A stretch of DNA of 64,000 bases from Acholoe squamosa (taxonomy: Eukaryota; Annelida; Polychaeta; Phyllodocida; Polynoidae), in contig OX439036.1 in NCBI GenBank assembly GCA_949317995.1, positions 105,689,669 through 105,753,668 on the forward strand, given 5' to 3'. A program made the translations under genes and the position numbers. Of the stretch, positions 20,656 through 31,885 are shown one piece after another; within the stretch, counting starts at the first letter, position 1, and each line of letters opens with the position of its first letter. The notes beneath the pieces were generated by a model. That model did no database searches, was not told where the DNA came from, and was given only the letters and a program-made list of their open reading frames with translations.

Positions 20656-23110
20656 AGAACAGCCTTAATTCCAGACTTAATTAGTTATACATCACAGGCT
20701 CTGGAGTTGACCCAATCAGGGGTTGTTTATGTTGTAAGTATGATTTATGTTGTAGATATGACACATATGCACTTACAATTTCAGCCAGTTATGTCTACAC
20801 TATAGAGGTCTTATTGCAGCACAGACAATACAATACTGGTATTAAGGTCTGACGTCACAGCAAAGACATTAGGTATTTAAGTCATTGTCAATGGAAATCA
20901 TAGGTTTGCGAGGTGATAATTAGCCATTTGTTGATCACTATAGCTAATTAGAATCAAAATACATTGACCCAGTGGAGAACAAAACACTATCTATTTGGGA
21001 TTTGAAAATGCAAGGGTTCATATGAGACAATGTTTGATGCTTCATAATTCTATTTATTAGTGTACTACATCTGTAGATATGAGTTGAGTTTTTGAGTTTT
21101 AACAAGTTTATTGGCAGAAATCATACATGTACGTTTTTCAGATCGGCCAAAACACGGCAACAGGAAAGAAATAGTGTAGCGCTCAATCAGGTTGTACAAA
21201 GTTACATCAGGCAGGCATCATTTTGGGTGTAGATCATTACGATATTACTAAAGACATAACTAAAGCCTCTTAGGGGCTGTATGTATCACCATGATTTGCA
21301 CAAGTCGATTATCCGCAGGCAGCATGTATATTACATCTTTCAAAAATAATTGCGTAGTCTATCAGGTGACGGTTATACACCAAATACATTCAGATTTTGT
21401 TCATGAATTCTTTCTTACTGCCTATCTGCTGAGTATTTGCATCCAATTTGTCCCAAAGGACACACCCCCTGTACAGTGGTGACTTATCATACGTCAAACA
21501 CCTGGATCTGGATACCTTTAACTGTTTTTTAACATTGCCGCGCAAGTTCCTGGCAGGGAGTTTGACACAGTTTGGATCACAAGAAACATCATACATCATA
21601 GATAATAAGTTCTTATCACGTCTAACCTTTAGCATTTTCATGTAAGTTCTAACATGGAGATCGTATATAGATATATCCCGAGTATTAAAGATTCGAAGAC
21701 ATAACCGTAGGCGTAACGTGTGCCGATCCACCACAGCGGCCAATCCGCCACTGCAGCCTCATTCTGGGTGCATGTAAACATTCAAAATGGCGGATCGGCG
21801 CTTTTACGGGGAACTACGGTACCGGATTTTGATAATTTTTCCTTATTAAAACCTCTAAAAACATAAAATAAATATAGAACTAAACTCCCCTGGTGTCCTC
21901 GGTGGCTGATCCACCCCTCGGGGGGGTCTCCCCCTCGTGGTGGATCGGCCACCTCGTACACCACAGTCGTTTAGTTCTATCTATGTATGTATCCAGCCAT
22001 TAACCAATGAGAGAAAGGACACATCTGATGCATGCTGATATGACCAGGCTATCATGATTGAGGTTTTGGCAGTAATGAGTTTTCCTCTGTTTTACCATAA
22101 ATTGACCCTTATCTAGCTACTATGAAACTGTGTTGGAGCTCTGTCTATGATATGTGCGCCTACATGCCCCAGTGCAATGTTGATGTTTCCACGTTATGCT
22201 ATTGCAAGTGGAACACTTCTTTTACCTCTCACACAAAACCTGAAAAATGAAGTTGCAACCTTCTTGCACTAAGGCAACGATTTCACCTTTGCGCAAGTAT
22301 GTAACATGAATATTTGAGAGGATATTGCACACAATGCACCATTCTTTATCTTCAAAATTCAGATACATGTGCAATACCTTCTTATTGAGATATTGCATGA
22401 CCAATTATCTTTAAGAGTATTTTTCAAACATTTTTAGACAGACAGGAAATCCACCCCTTCTACTCCCCTCCATATGCGGCCCATAGACCTAATGCTTAAG
22501 ATCCAACCCCATCTTCAATCATGCCCATCCAGAGCAGAAAGTAGCTCTGGAGCCATATAATTTTATGTGTCCATTTAACTGTTATATACTTTTACACTTA
22601 TCTTTAGTTTTTTGAAAAGATTCCTCGTCTACTTTGGGATTTATTGAGCAAAACTCACCAGAAATCACTGATTCTTAGGTGTTCGCCCATAGTGAAGCTA
22701 TCTTCATACATTGGCCAGCCCTGGCAAAAGTAGCGCTGCGACTTTTCATTTCATATTTTGGTTTCAAATGGTATAAAGAACTTGCAAGTTTAAAGAAAAT
22801 TCCTCATTTATTATTTTTGGAGTCACCTGTAGGTGGTCATCTTGGATTTTGGGGGTTCAGGTGAAAATTCGCGTTGGATCCCGGTCTAGATTGAAAGAGG
22901 TGGTAAAAGTGAGCCCATATGCCAAATTTCAAAGTTTTGTCCAGCAGCTTCCCTTGACAGCCAAAATTGACCTTAACAGCCCCTACTATCTCGCCAAAAT
23001 TGGTATAAATAAACAACTGGTAAACATAATAGAACCCTTACCTAATTCGCTGACTAAGAGGGTGGGTGATAGGGTACTTACATGGAACCAAAGTTATGAC
23101 TCTACCCATA
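20656..23110. other. unassigned sequence
   Basis: Several ORFs of 60-117 codons (for example 21390-21743 minus, 22849-23151 plus) have no recognisable domain. At 21720-21960, GATCCACCACAGCGGCC, ATGGCGGATCGG and GGTGGATCGGCCACC suggest a further inverted-repeat element with GGATCGGC ends. Confidence 0.35.
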
Positions 23111-23364
23111 AGGAGGGTCTTGCCAAAAGAAAAAGAAGAAGAACCTGTTAAATCTTTTAGATACAGAACTGATAGAAACGTGCATGGGCTAACTCATTTT
23201 CATAGTATTGCCAAATAATTTTACATTAGAATGTATGGAAAAAATGGAGTTGTATAGGTTATGTGCACGTTTCATCAAAACAAGTTTAGGATAATTTTTG
23301 GCAATACCTAAACGTGCATGTTTTATTTTTTTGGTTCTCGTTTTTGTTTTGGCAAGACCCTCCT
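23111..23364 (+). mobile_element. MITE-F, TIR element of 254 bp
   Basis: Ends AGGAGGGTCTTGCCAAAA and TTTTGGCAAGACCCTCCT. The inner pair ACGTGCATGGGC / AACGTGCATG is also inverted. The terminal AGGAGGGT.TTGC motif is shared with MITE-A. Confidence 0.75.
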
Positions 23365-23498
23365 GTCGGTGTGTGAGTGTGTGGTATGGGGGTAAATGCT
23401 TATCAAGGGAAGGAGGGTGGGTGATTGAAAATAAAAAAACAGTGTCATGACTGGACCTGGATTAACCTATTGTTAGAGTAATTCTGGGAATGATACCA

Positions 23499-24209
23499 GG
23501 AGGTTAATTCAAAAGGCCCTGCCATCGCTACCTATGAGATGTTAGTGATTTCCCTCCCTTATTCTTTACTGCTATGGTAAGGTAGGCCTGCCTTCCTTTC
23601 CTCAGCCCTGCTTTCACTATTCCAAGCAGCTATCAACTGTGCAGAGTGGCAACAGGTCCACAGAGAAAAAATAGCAGTGGAAGAGAAAAAAATAGCAGTG
23701 GAAAAACTGGAAGAGCTGGCTAAAAATGCCCTTGTTTACAGTCATTTCTTTTCATATAGCTATAACTTGTGCCTTTTGTTGCTCACAAGTGGTCATTCAA
23801 GTACGGTGCTAAAAAAGCCACCTTTGAGTAGGTACCTAGTTGGGAGATGTAAGTCAGTATAATATACTATAGAGTGTGTGACATGATTTGATACCTGATA
23901 GTGCAGCTCTCTCTGTACTAAACAAGGCAGGCAACTTCTAAGACTGATGTGGTGAGTGCAGGTACTTTGGCAAAGCAGTGCATGACTTGTTTAGAAAAGT
24001 GGGCACATACTCACAGCTCTTTTTACAATAGGAGCAACACCCTCCTGGAAGTGGAATAGTGAAGGCCTACATAGTACTTCCTAATAGTTACTGGCCTAAC
24101 ACCACTAGCTATTTTATTGTAGTAACACTAGGTCTTATGAGATGGTAAGAGATGTGCCTACACTAACATCGCATAGGTAGTGATGGCAGAGCCTATTGAA
24201 TTAACCTCC
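23499..24209 (+). mobile_element. TIR element (GGAGGTTAATTCAA ends) carrying a nested MITE-A
   Basis: About 49 bp at each end are inverted copies: GGAGGTTAATTCAAAAGG ... CTACCTATGAGATGTTAGTG against the mirrored CACTAACATCGCATAGGTAG ... TTGAATTAACCTCC. The interior is occupied by MITE-A copy 5. Confidence 0.8.
23703..24045 (+). mobile_element. MITE-A copy 5 (left terminus lost)
   Basis: Begins inside the element at GGAAGAGCTGGCTAAAAATG after a short duplicated AAAAATAGCAGTGGAA stretch, and ends TAGGAGCAACACCCTCCT. The left 20-25 bp have been replaced. Confidence 0.8.
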
Positions 24210-24270
24210 AGCCCAACCATACTTTAGCCGTTGGATTAAATTCTTTTGAGCAACTGGAACTAATCTTTCA

Positions 24271-24322
24271 GGAGGTTTATTCAAAACAGTGATAAATTAT
24301 CACTGTTTTGAATTAACCTCCA
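24271..24322 (+). repeat. 52-bp perfect-looking hairpin
   Basis: GGAGGTTTATTCAAAACAGT meets its complement ACTGTTTTGAATTAACCTCC around a GATAAATTATC centre. The outer 14 bp match the ends of the 23499-24209 element, so it is probably an extreme internal-deletion derivative. Confidence 0.75.
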
Positions 24323-24329
24323 GACCTTA

Positions 24330-24455
24330 TAACCCTTTAACCCATTAAATAGTGGTAGTACATTCGTGCATCATATTGATGAGTCATCATGATGCATGAA
24401 TGCAGCCCTGGTGAGTTGCTACATGCAAACATCATGCCAAGCCTACAGAGCTGTA
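24330..24455 (+). repeat. Pal270 fragment
   Basis: AACCCTTTAACCC, GTCATCATGATGCATGAATG and the CAGCCCTGGTGAGT arm; the mirrored arm is truncated after ACATCATGCC. Confidence 0.6.
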
Positions 24456-24494
24456 ACCTCCCCCAGAGTATGGGGAGTCTAGATGGGGGGTCCC

Positions 24495-24705
24495 CATGTC
24501 ACATGTCGATTTTAAGAAATGGTCATGTCACTTGTCACTAAATTTCTATTTTCCCATGTCCTTATCACTAGGCTTCATGTCACATGTCGATTTTAAGGAA
24601 AGGCCTTGTCTCTTGTCACTAACTTTTTCCTTTCCATGTCATTGTCATTAAGCTCCATGTCACATGTCGATTTTAAGAAATGGCCATGTCACCCTGTCGA
24701 ATTTA
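24495..24705 (+). repeat. tandem repeat, 80-81 bp unit, about 2.6 copies
   Basis: CATGTCACATGTCGATTTTA starts at 24495, 24576 and 24656. Units differ by a few substitutions. Confidence 0.9.
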
Positions 24706-24727
24706 GGGGTCTAGACCCATAGTATGA

Positions 24728-25336
24728 GGGGCAGTATGATGCACCAATGAAATGCTGGCGAGCAGACTTGCTAGCACAGAAGCATGTGACTTGGGAGGTG
24801 GGGGGGGGCAAAACATGTCAGGTGGGATGTGGGGTGCAATTTTGAGCACAGCAAGCGAAGCACTTTGAACTTTGAAGGGTTTAGGAGTATTCCCCCTAGG
24901 ACACTTTTGACTTCTTGCTGCTTTTTTGGGCCACTTTGTGAATAAATTACCAAGTTCACCACATCTATCTATATTGGTTTTCAAATTTTGTGGGGGAGGG
25001 GGTATCAAAAATAGTCTGTTCCCCCCTGCTTTGGGATTTTTGGGGCTATGACAACCCCCTCCCCCCATTCAGACGACCCTGATTGCCGATACTCGGCACA
25101 TTGGCGACCTTAAAGGGGCTAAGTTAGAATAGCTTAGTGATGCAGATTGTCATGGGTTTAGGGGTGGTGCCTGTGTGTGTGGCTACCTGTAGCAGGTATG
25201 GATGACTACACACTTGCTGACAGGTGTCTTAACTCCCCCCACCCCACACACACATACACAGGTGAGTCATGTCAATCAATCACAGGTAGTCACACCACAG
25301 GTACTCAATGATGGGGCCTCAGGCTATGGGGAATGG
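24728..25336. other. Pal270 scrap and unassigned sequence
   Basis: GTATGATGCACCAATGAAAT with a GCTGGCGAGCAGACTTGCTAGC hairpin at 24733-24775. The rest, including C/G-rich runs near 24800 and 25030, is unassigned. Confidence 0.45.
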
Positions 25337-25560
25337 TTAACCCTTTAAAGGCCGCTGATGCAGGAGTGCGTCATGCTTATTGGTCGTCATGATGCACCAA
25401 TGAAGTGTTGGTGAGACTGCTTGCCAGCACTTCATTTGTCCATCATGCCAACCCTACGGGGGTGATACATAAACTCACGGAGGGTTGGTATGATGCTCCA
25501 ATGAAGTGCTTTCCAGCATTTTATTGGTGCATCATGACGACCAATGGGCATGATGCATTT
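25337..25560 (+). repeat. Pal270 copy
   Basis: Left end ACCCTTTAAAGGCCGCTGAT, two CACTTCATT hairpins and ACCAATGGGCATGATGCATT on the right. The last 20 bp are replaced. Confidence 0.8.
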
Positions 25561-25702
25561 ATAATATTGCGTTATCAATTGTGCATCACGCTCACCCATC
25601 GATATTCTACAAATCTGCAATACTGTCCTGCAGGCCTGCATGCATGGGCATAGCTGCATCATGAAGATATATGATGCAGAGTGGATTAAGCATGATAGCG
25701 AA

Positions 25703-25965
25703 CTTAACCCTTTAAGGGCCGCTGATGCATTAATGTATCATGCCCATTGGTCATGATGATGCACCAATGAAGTGCTGGTGAGCAGTCCTGCCAGCACTTC
25801 ATTGGTGCATCATGCCGATCCTCCGGATCGAGTATATATTGTTCCCATGGGGTCGGCATGAGGCATAAATGCAGTCCTGGCAAGTTGCTCGCCAGGGCTG
25901 CATTTATGCATCTTGGCGACCGATGGACATGATGCATCGATACCTCAATGGCACTTAAAGGGTTA
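25703..25965 (+). repeat. Pal270 full-length copy, mixed subfamily
   Basis: The left half carries the GTGCTGG/CCAGCACTTC hairpin and the right half the GCAGTCCTGG/CCAGGGCTGC hairpin. Ends TTAACCCTTTAAGGGCC and GGCACTTAAAGGGTTAA. Confidence 0.85.
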
Positions 25966-26149
25966 AAGGGTTTAGCACAGGTCACTCAGCAGCCCACGTG
26001 CCACTCTGTCTGACTCAGGGTATTGGGGGTATAGCAGTTGGTGAAGCATGAAGCAGGAAAACCTCAACCTGCACTTAGATCTCATGCCCCTTGTCCAGCA
26101 GGTATCACACACATTAACCATTTAAAGCTGGCAGAGTGCTTCAATGTAC

Positions 26150-26272
26150 AAGACTTTGAAAAAGCGCTTGTTTCTATTAAGTGCCAGCGGTACAGTACAG
26201 TCTCAATATTGGTAGAGAAAAAGGAGCTGATATGACTATGTATTGGATAAGTGTCGGTCTTGAACAGGGGAC
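26150..26272 (+). repeat. MITE-I fragment (GCGCTTAT-type)
   Basis: AAGCGCTTGTTTCTATTAAG ... GGATAAGTGTCGGTCTTGAA fits the family of replaced GCGCTTATTTGAGACC blocks seen at 30935 and 47846. Heavily diverged. Confidence 0.4.
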
Positions 26273-26308
26273 AGGGTGGTATTAAAGCACTCAGCCAATT
26301 ACATGGGC

Positions 26309-26382
26309 CACTACTGCATGACTGCAGCCCTGGCGAGTAACTCGCTGCAGTCATGCATTATAACGACCAATGGGCATGATGT
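26309..26382 (+). repeat. Pal270 hairpin fragment
   Basis: GCATGACTGCAGCCCTGGCG and its complement up to ACCAATGGGCATGATG, followed by a short (GT)n. Confidence 0.65.
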
Positions 26383-26618
26383 GTGTGTGTGTGTGTGGAA
26401 GAGGGGTGCAGTGAGGTGTAAAACAGGAAACCCACACCCCACATCACTAAAACTGTCTGACACGCGCCACTCTCAGTCTCACTGACCACACCTGTACCTG
26501 TCCCTCCCTGGGGAGAGCAGGGTTACACACAGGTAGGGAAGTGGGTCCCATCAGGTAACGGCCAGGAAACACCCATGAAATTACCAATCTCAACCCTCCT
26601 CTCCCATACTGATCACCA

Positions 26619-26862
26619 CCCCTTTAAGGGCCGCTAATGCATTAATGCACCGTGCCCATTGGTCATCATAATGCATGAATGCAACCCTGGCAAGTTACAC
26701 GCCAGGGCTGTATTCATGCCGACCCTAGGGGACTGATACGTCCCCGGAGGAATGGCATGATGCTCCAATGAAGTGCTGGCGAGCAAACTCGCCAGCACTT
26801 CAAGCAAACTCGCCAGCACTTCATTGGTGCATCGACTAATGGGCAGGACGCATTGATAGACC
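26619..26862 (+). repeat. Pal270 copy with internal 22-bp duplication
   Basis: Left end CCCTTTAAGGGCCGCTAATG. In the right half GCAAACTCGCCAGCACTTCA is repeated in tandem (26783 and 26803). Confidence 0.8.
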
Positions 26863-27003
26863 CATTGTGCCACTCTAGATCCTAGTCTCACTGACAGCAC
26901 CCTTCCTGGATGTCCCTCGGGAGGTCAGGTATACAGGTAGGGAAGTGGTACCCATGATATTATACTCAATATCGCTGCTTCTAACCCCCATATGGACAGT
27001 CAA

Positions 27004-27536
27004 CAGCCTTTAACTCTTTTAGGACCGCCGATGCATTAATGCATGATGCCCATTGGTCCTCATGATGCATGAATGCATACATAATGTATACATAGCTGAT
27101 ATAAGGATGGCACATTTTAAAGCCTCTTTATCTTTACGCTAATATCGTATATATCGAATACCTCATATGAATTCATCACCATTATAGGCTGCCTTAATGC
27201 CACTATTTGTATATAGCTGCAGTCCCTATAATTATCAGTTCAATTATAAAGTATACAGTAGAAATAGCAGAGATAACATAGCAGATGATTCCCGTTAGAT
27301 GTCACCTGCCCATTGCTGAGCCATTATAAATTATGCACACCTAATATACCCCAACCTGATTAACTTTAACCCTTGAAGAACTGCTGATGCATTGATGTAT
27401 CATGCCTATTTGTCGTCATAATGCACCAATGAAGTGCTGGTGATACTGCTTGCCAGCACTTCATTTGAGCATCATACCAACCCTCCGGGGGTTTATGGAT
27501 CGATCCCACAGGGTCGGCATGATGCTCCAATGAAGC
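27004..27536 (+). repeat. two Pal270 partial copies
   Basis: 27010-27080 keeps the left arm only (CTCTTTTAGGACCGCCGATG). 27367-27536 keeps the left half and the centre (CCGGGGGTTTATGG, then GTCGGCATGATGCTCC), ending at AATGAAGC. Confidence 0.7.
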
Positions 27537-27693
27537 TCCTGAGGCAAATACTGATACTTTTTTCAGGATTTCACCATCAATTCCAGCAGGATTAATACTT
27601 TAATCTCTTAAAATAATGGAAAATAACACGAAGAAGCAACTGTGACAAGAAAGAACATCGCAAATAGACAGGGGTTCATGAAATGGTACAGTA

Positions 27694-27860
27694 TACACTG
27701 TAAAAAGAAATCTTCTGTTGAATCGACTAGGCCATCCAGTTTTAAAACTGAACAGTGAACCATTGTTAACATATTGCAGTGAACCAGTGTAGTTCCTACA
27801 ATAAACCCCAGATGGCAGTATGGCGGTACAAGGAATCTCTGTGAAAATAATGACGGATCT
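27694..27860 (+). mobile_element. MITE-B copy 2 joined to MITE-H
   Basis: Starts ACACTGTAAAAAGAAATC and has GTTGAATCGACTAGG and CCCCAGATGGCAGTATGGCG. The right end CAGTG is replaced by MITE-H at about 27868. Confidence 0.7.
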
Positions 27861-27867
27861 TAGGAGA

Positions 27868-28108
27868 CCAATTCTTAAGGTACTACAATTGCATAAAGCC
27901 ACTACGATTCGAGTGCCAGTTATTGAAGGTGATGCCATACCACTGCTCTCTACGATCAGCTCTTATCTAATAGCTATCACATTCAATTTAGTAGGGCAGT
28001 CATAGTGCTGCAGGCACTACATATTGGGTTGTATAGTCACTACAATAAGGGCTCCCACAACGATTTGAAAGTAAGCAGTCGTAGCCTGTTAAGAAATGGC
28101 GCCCTGGC
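27868..28108 (+). mobile_element. MITE-H copy 3
   Basis: Left CCAATTCTTAAGGTACTACA, internal TAGTAGGGCAGTCATAGTGC, right CAGTCGTAGCCTGTTAAGAA with ATGG. Confidence 0.65.
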
Positions 28109-28439
28109 AACTTTGGGTCAATGATTCCACCATTATTTAGACAACTTATTTTTTTGCAGTTTACTTAAAGTTGCATTGTCCGATGGTTGGGGCTCAAAAA
28201 TTGATTTTCTTAAAAATGAACCAGGATGTCACTTTAATAGCCATTTAGCTTCTAATATAATGACCCCTAGGCGAAGATGCAGGTGGGATATGTCAGATGT
28301 CAGGTATAATGGGGGGGGGGGGGAGTTACCTGGTGGAACCAGGGCACACACCGTAACCACTGCAGGTGTTGGAAGGGCGATATGGATGTATTGATATTAC
28401 CCCCCCACATCCGCCACACACACACACACACCCAAGCAC

Positions 28440-29110
28440 CTGCATTTAATTTTAAAGATATTAGTTACACTACCAGTTATTAGCTTTGGATATCAATATA
28501 ATTATGTTTACTTTCCATGGTTTGTTATTCAACCTCCTGACTTTCTGGGTCGATGTACTAAAATGTAGGCATGGTGTCAGTGACTCAGTGAAGCCCCCTT
28601 GGAACCAATGACCCCCCCCCCTCATAAACACACACACACACTCACACACATACGGACACCAAAGCACCTGCATTTAAAGATATGAGTTAAACTACCAGTT
28701 ATTCGCTTTGGATGCCAATATATAATTATGTTTACTTTGCACAGTTGTCTTTTTTTCAATCTCCGGACCTCCTTGCACTACTGGAACCAGTGGGACCCCC
28801 CGCCCACACACACACCCTCCATCCATACACAAAGCCATGCAGTCAAATTAGCTGCATAGATATTAGTTACCAGGTTACACTAACAGTTACATGTTTTGGA
28901 TGCCAACACGTACTTTTACTTCCCATCATTATAGTCCTCCTAACCCTCAGAGTTATAAGCAAGATGTACCTTATACTCATTGGAGCCCCATTGGACCCTC
29001 CCCCCCGCATCTCCGCCCATACACACCACCAGTCAAACACCTGTATAGATATTAGTGAGACTAGCAGTTAATAGTTTAGAAGTCAATGTATATGTTTTCT
29101 TTCCATATAG
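28440..29110 (+). repeat. degenerate tandem repeat, about 180-220 bp unit, four copies
   Basis: The block AGATATTAGTTACACTACCA ... AATTATGTTTACTTTCC starts at about 28457, 28677, 28859 and 29047. Each unit also holds a (CA)n tract with a C-run, which explains the ORFs rich in THTH. Confidence 0.75.
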
Positions 29111-29154
29111 ACCCTTCACAATGCCTATCCTCCAGGCTGATACACTATACACTG

Positions 29155-29365
29155 CACTAGGAAAAAAGGATCTATGAAGTGGTTAGTATACAAACGAGGC
29201 AACACCTTAAAATTCAACTTGTAATACCTGGCATAAACTCCTCATATTGAAAATTTCTACACCTATGTTGATAACTTCAGGGTGGTCAGGTAGGGCTATC
29301 TATCTGGGCCACCTAAAGTTGTCAACATGAAGAGTCTGTGTCAGGGCTGATAAAGATAGATCTGA
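29155..29365 (+). repeat. diverged MITE-K-like fragment
   Basis: CTTCAGGGTGGTCAGGTA, CTATCTATCTGGGCCACCTAAAG and the CTCATATTGAAAATTTCTAC block resemble 42545-42900, but there are many differences. Confidence 0.4.
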
Positions 29366-30007
29366 CAGATGTTGACTTATTTATTTTATACTGTTGATAT
29401 TTACTAGCTATCCTACATTTGTGTGTGTGAATCATTGGTGCACCATCATGCATTAAAGGGACCTGACCACTTGGGGTTTCATGCTGTATCATGCCGTACA
29501 CTCCAAATTATTGAAATATTGATAAAAAAAAAGAAAAAAAAAAGATGAGGTGAGTATCTAAATGTCACATCATGGCATATGTTCCTTATGACAGCCACAA
29601 ATTTATGATTTTTGTATTGATAATGATAGATCAGTCATCAAACATCCATCAGAGGCATTTTCTTTTCCCTTTTGCACAGCCACACGAAAAGGATACTCCA
29701 CTCTCCGACACATGCTTAGCCAGAGGCGTGATAGTTCGCATAATTACAAATCTGAATCTAATAACGTGATTATACAATATTTAGCTATGCAAGAAAACGC
29801 GTAAGTAGATTGACTGTTCTGTTTATCAGTATCTATAATGATGGCATTAATGGTGTTTTTCTAACTGATGGATTCATACTTATGTTAATCTCCGCCCTCA
29901 ACCTTATAGACGACACCTGGTACCACTTAGATATGCTTGTCATGAATAAGTGGTTTTATAAATAAGTAAATAATATTATGTTTAATTTTGACATAAACTA
30001 TGAACTG
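29366..30007. other. unassigned AT-rich sequence
   Basis: Poly-A tract near 29525; nothing else recognised. Confidence 0.4.
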
Positions 30008-30228
30008 CACTGTAAAAAAAATATCGGCGAAACCACGGCGCCATCCTCGTCCCAAAGTTGCCAGAGATCCATTATTATTTTCAGAGATTCCTTGTACATT
30101 TGTGTACCACCGTATTGCCAGTTGAATTGAATGAAAGAATTACACTGGTTCAGTGCCATTCAATAATGGTGGTCCACTATTGAGTTTTACAAGGATCACT
30201 GGTAGTTTCAGCCATTATTTTTACAGTG
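30008..30228 (+). mobile_element. MITE-B copy 3 (complete)
   Basis: CACTGTAAAAAAAATATCGG to TTTTTACAGTG, 221 bp, with CCTCGTCCCAAAGTTGCCAG and AGATTCCTTGTACA inside. Confidence 0.85.
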
Positions 30229-30831
30229 TGTTAACCGATTCATAGCTAAAGAAATTACACTTCCTGGCCAGTCAAAAGAACATGGCAGAATCTAACAAAA
30301 TGATTTCCTGAATTGGGTCATGCAGTCTTTGAAGATAAAAAGGTGAAATTTTAATTTACTGTATTAGACTTAAGGGCACTAGCTCACCCTAATAAGCGGC
30401 CCCCACCACTATTAATTCTCACGATTTTGGAGGCAGTTAAATTGTTGCTGCCATGAAATAATTTTCTATGCGCCTGGGCGCTTATTATGCCGAATAGGGC
30501 ATATCAGGGATTTGATAGCTAAAACTACTTCAACAAATGATTTTTTCTTTTGCATTTATAAAAAATGGCCACCATTTTCTCCTGTTATTTTATTCAGTGT
30601 TCATTACCAGGGGTTGAAAACAAGGCCGTTTCTTCAGTGATCCAGTGTCTTTCATTTAAAAGGGAAAAGAAAAAAAAGTAAAATAAAAAGTCTCATTTGA
30701 ATTCATACCCTTTTGTGCGCGCTCTTACCTTTTGGCTCAAAACCAGACAGAGGTCAGTTTGAAGGTCACAGAGTTCAAGTTCAAGGACAAGGTAGTTAAT
30801 CAGCTCTTTAACCCTTGAAGTGTGCATGCTG
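30229..30831. other. unassigned sequence with possible MITE-I remnant
   Basis: CTAATAAGCGGCCCCC (30391) and GCGCCTGGGCGCTTATTATG (30471) look like the ends of a MITE-I copy; otherwise nothing. Confidence 0.4.
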
Positions 30832-31270
30832 CTTTAACCATTTGAAGGCCGCTATTGTAGTCAGAGCATGATGCCCATTGGTTGGCATGATGCACCAATA
30901 AACATCATCGATGCATCGCAACAAGCATATATTACCGTAGTGGCCGATATAAGCACTTGGGCGCTCATTCTTTTTAATCACAGCGCTTATATCAGACAGG
31001 CACTTATTTGAATACTGCTTAAGATTTCAATACCCCTATACCCTCAGTGCTTATTAAAGACTGGCGCTTAACTGAGACCTGGCGCTTAAACAGGTCATTA
31101 CGGTAGCTGCACCGAGTGGTCATGATGCATGAATGCAGCCTTGGTGAATATCCTCACGAGGCTACATTCATGCATCATGCTGACCCTATGGAATTGATGC
31201 ATTCCCGGAGGCTCGGCATGATGCCCCAATGGGCATGATGCACCAATGATTCAGCAGCCATTGAAGAGTT
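30832..31270 (+). repeat. Pal270 copy interrupted by MITE-I
   Basis: The left part (ACCATTTGAAGGCCGCTATT ... ACCAATAAACATC) and the right part (GTGGTCATGATGCATGAATG ... CAGCAGCCATTGAAGAGTTAA) flank the insert at 30932-31094. Confidence 0.7.
30932..31094 (+). mobile_element. MITE-I copy (GCGCTTAT-type) inside Pal270
   Basis: Ends TTACCGTAGTGGCCGATATA and GGTCATTACGGTAG are inverted. Between them are alternating GCGCTTATATCAGACAGGCA, CCCTCAGTGCTTATTAAAG and GGCGCTTAACTGAGACC blocks. Confidence 0.65.
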
Positions 31271-31381
31271 AACCCAGGTGCTTTGCAGTAATTAGATAGT
31301 GGGACTAGAGATGGGTTACACACTTCAAGTAGCCCCCCCCCCACTCCCCCTGCCCCCCGTACTCCTCAGTAGGTCAGTGTG

Positions 31382-31519
31382 ATGCTGGTACCGACACGCT
31401 TGATGAATAGCCTCCGTCAGGTCGCCGGAAACCAGCGGCCGTCCTTCCGGCTGGTCACTTCATGCCATGTGTATCACTGGGCGCTGACTCACTCACTGAC
31501 TGGCAGTCTGATGGAGTGA
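31382..31519 (+). CDS. possible small exon or ORF, 45 residues
   Basis: ATG at 31382, stop at 31517-31519, in a locally GC-rich patch after a C-rich pyrimidine tract with CAG at 31357-31359 and again near 31376. The product is arginine-rich and amphipathic at its start, like a mitochondrial presequence. No splice donor is clear and MITE-A lies 5 bases after the stop. A chance ORF is more likely. Confidence 0.15.
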   Translation: MLVPTRLMNSLRQVAGNQRPSFRLVTSCHVYHWALTHSLTGSLME

Positions 31520-31523
31520 TACA

Positions 31524-31885
31524 GGAGGGTGTTGCTCCTATTGTAAAATGAGCTGTGAGTATGTGCCCTCTTTTCTAAACAAGTCATGCACTGCTTCACC
31601 ATTCAACTTGCACTCACCACATTAGTCTGAAAAGTCACCTGCCTTGTTTAAAATAGAGAGAGCTGCACTACCAGGTACCTACTCATGTCACACACTCTAT
31701 AGTTTATTATACTGACTGACCTCTCCCAACTAGGTACATACTCAAATCCCCCTTTTTTAGCACTGTACTTGAATGACCACTTGTGAGCAACAAAAGGGAC
31801 AAGTTATAGCTACATGAAAAGAAAGGACTAGAAATGAGGGCATTTTTAGCCAGCTCTTCCTTTTACTATAGGAGCAACACCCTCC
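31524..31885 (-). mobile_element. MITE-A copy 6
   Basis: Both ends are intact (GGAGGGTGTTGCTCCTA / TAGGAGCAACACCCTCC), 362 bp, with the interior nearly identical to copies 3 and 4. Flanks are not Pal270. Confidence 0.9.

Noticed and set aside
22849-23151. 100-codon plus ORF with a Lys/Arg-rich C-terminus as a gene
   Set aside because: Its basic end is the MITE-F terminus (AAAAGAAAAAGAAGAAGAAC) and the rest shows no domain.
18300-26900. Recurring ORF peptide of the form LLASTSLVHH... in many places and both strands
   Set aside because: It is the translation of the Pal270 hairpin (GCACTTCATTGGTGCATCATG) and not a protein family.
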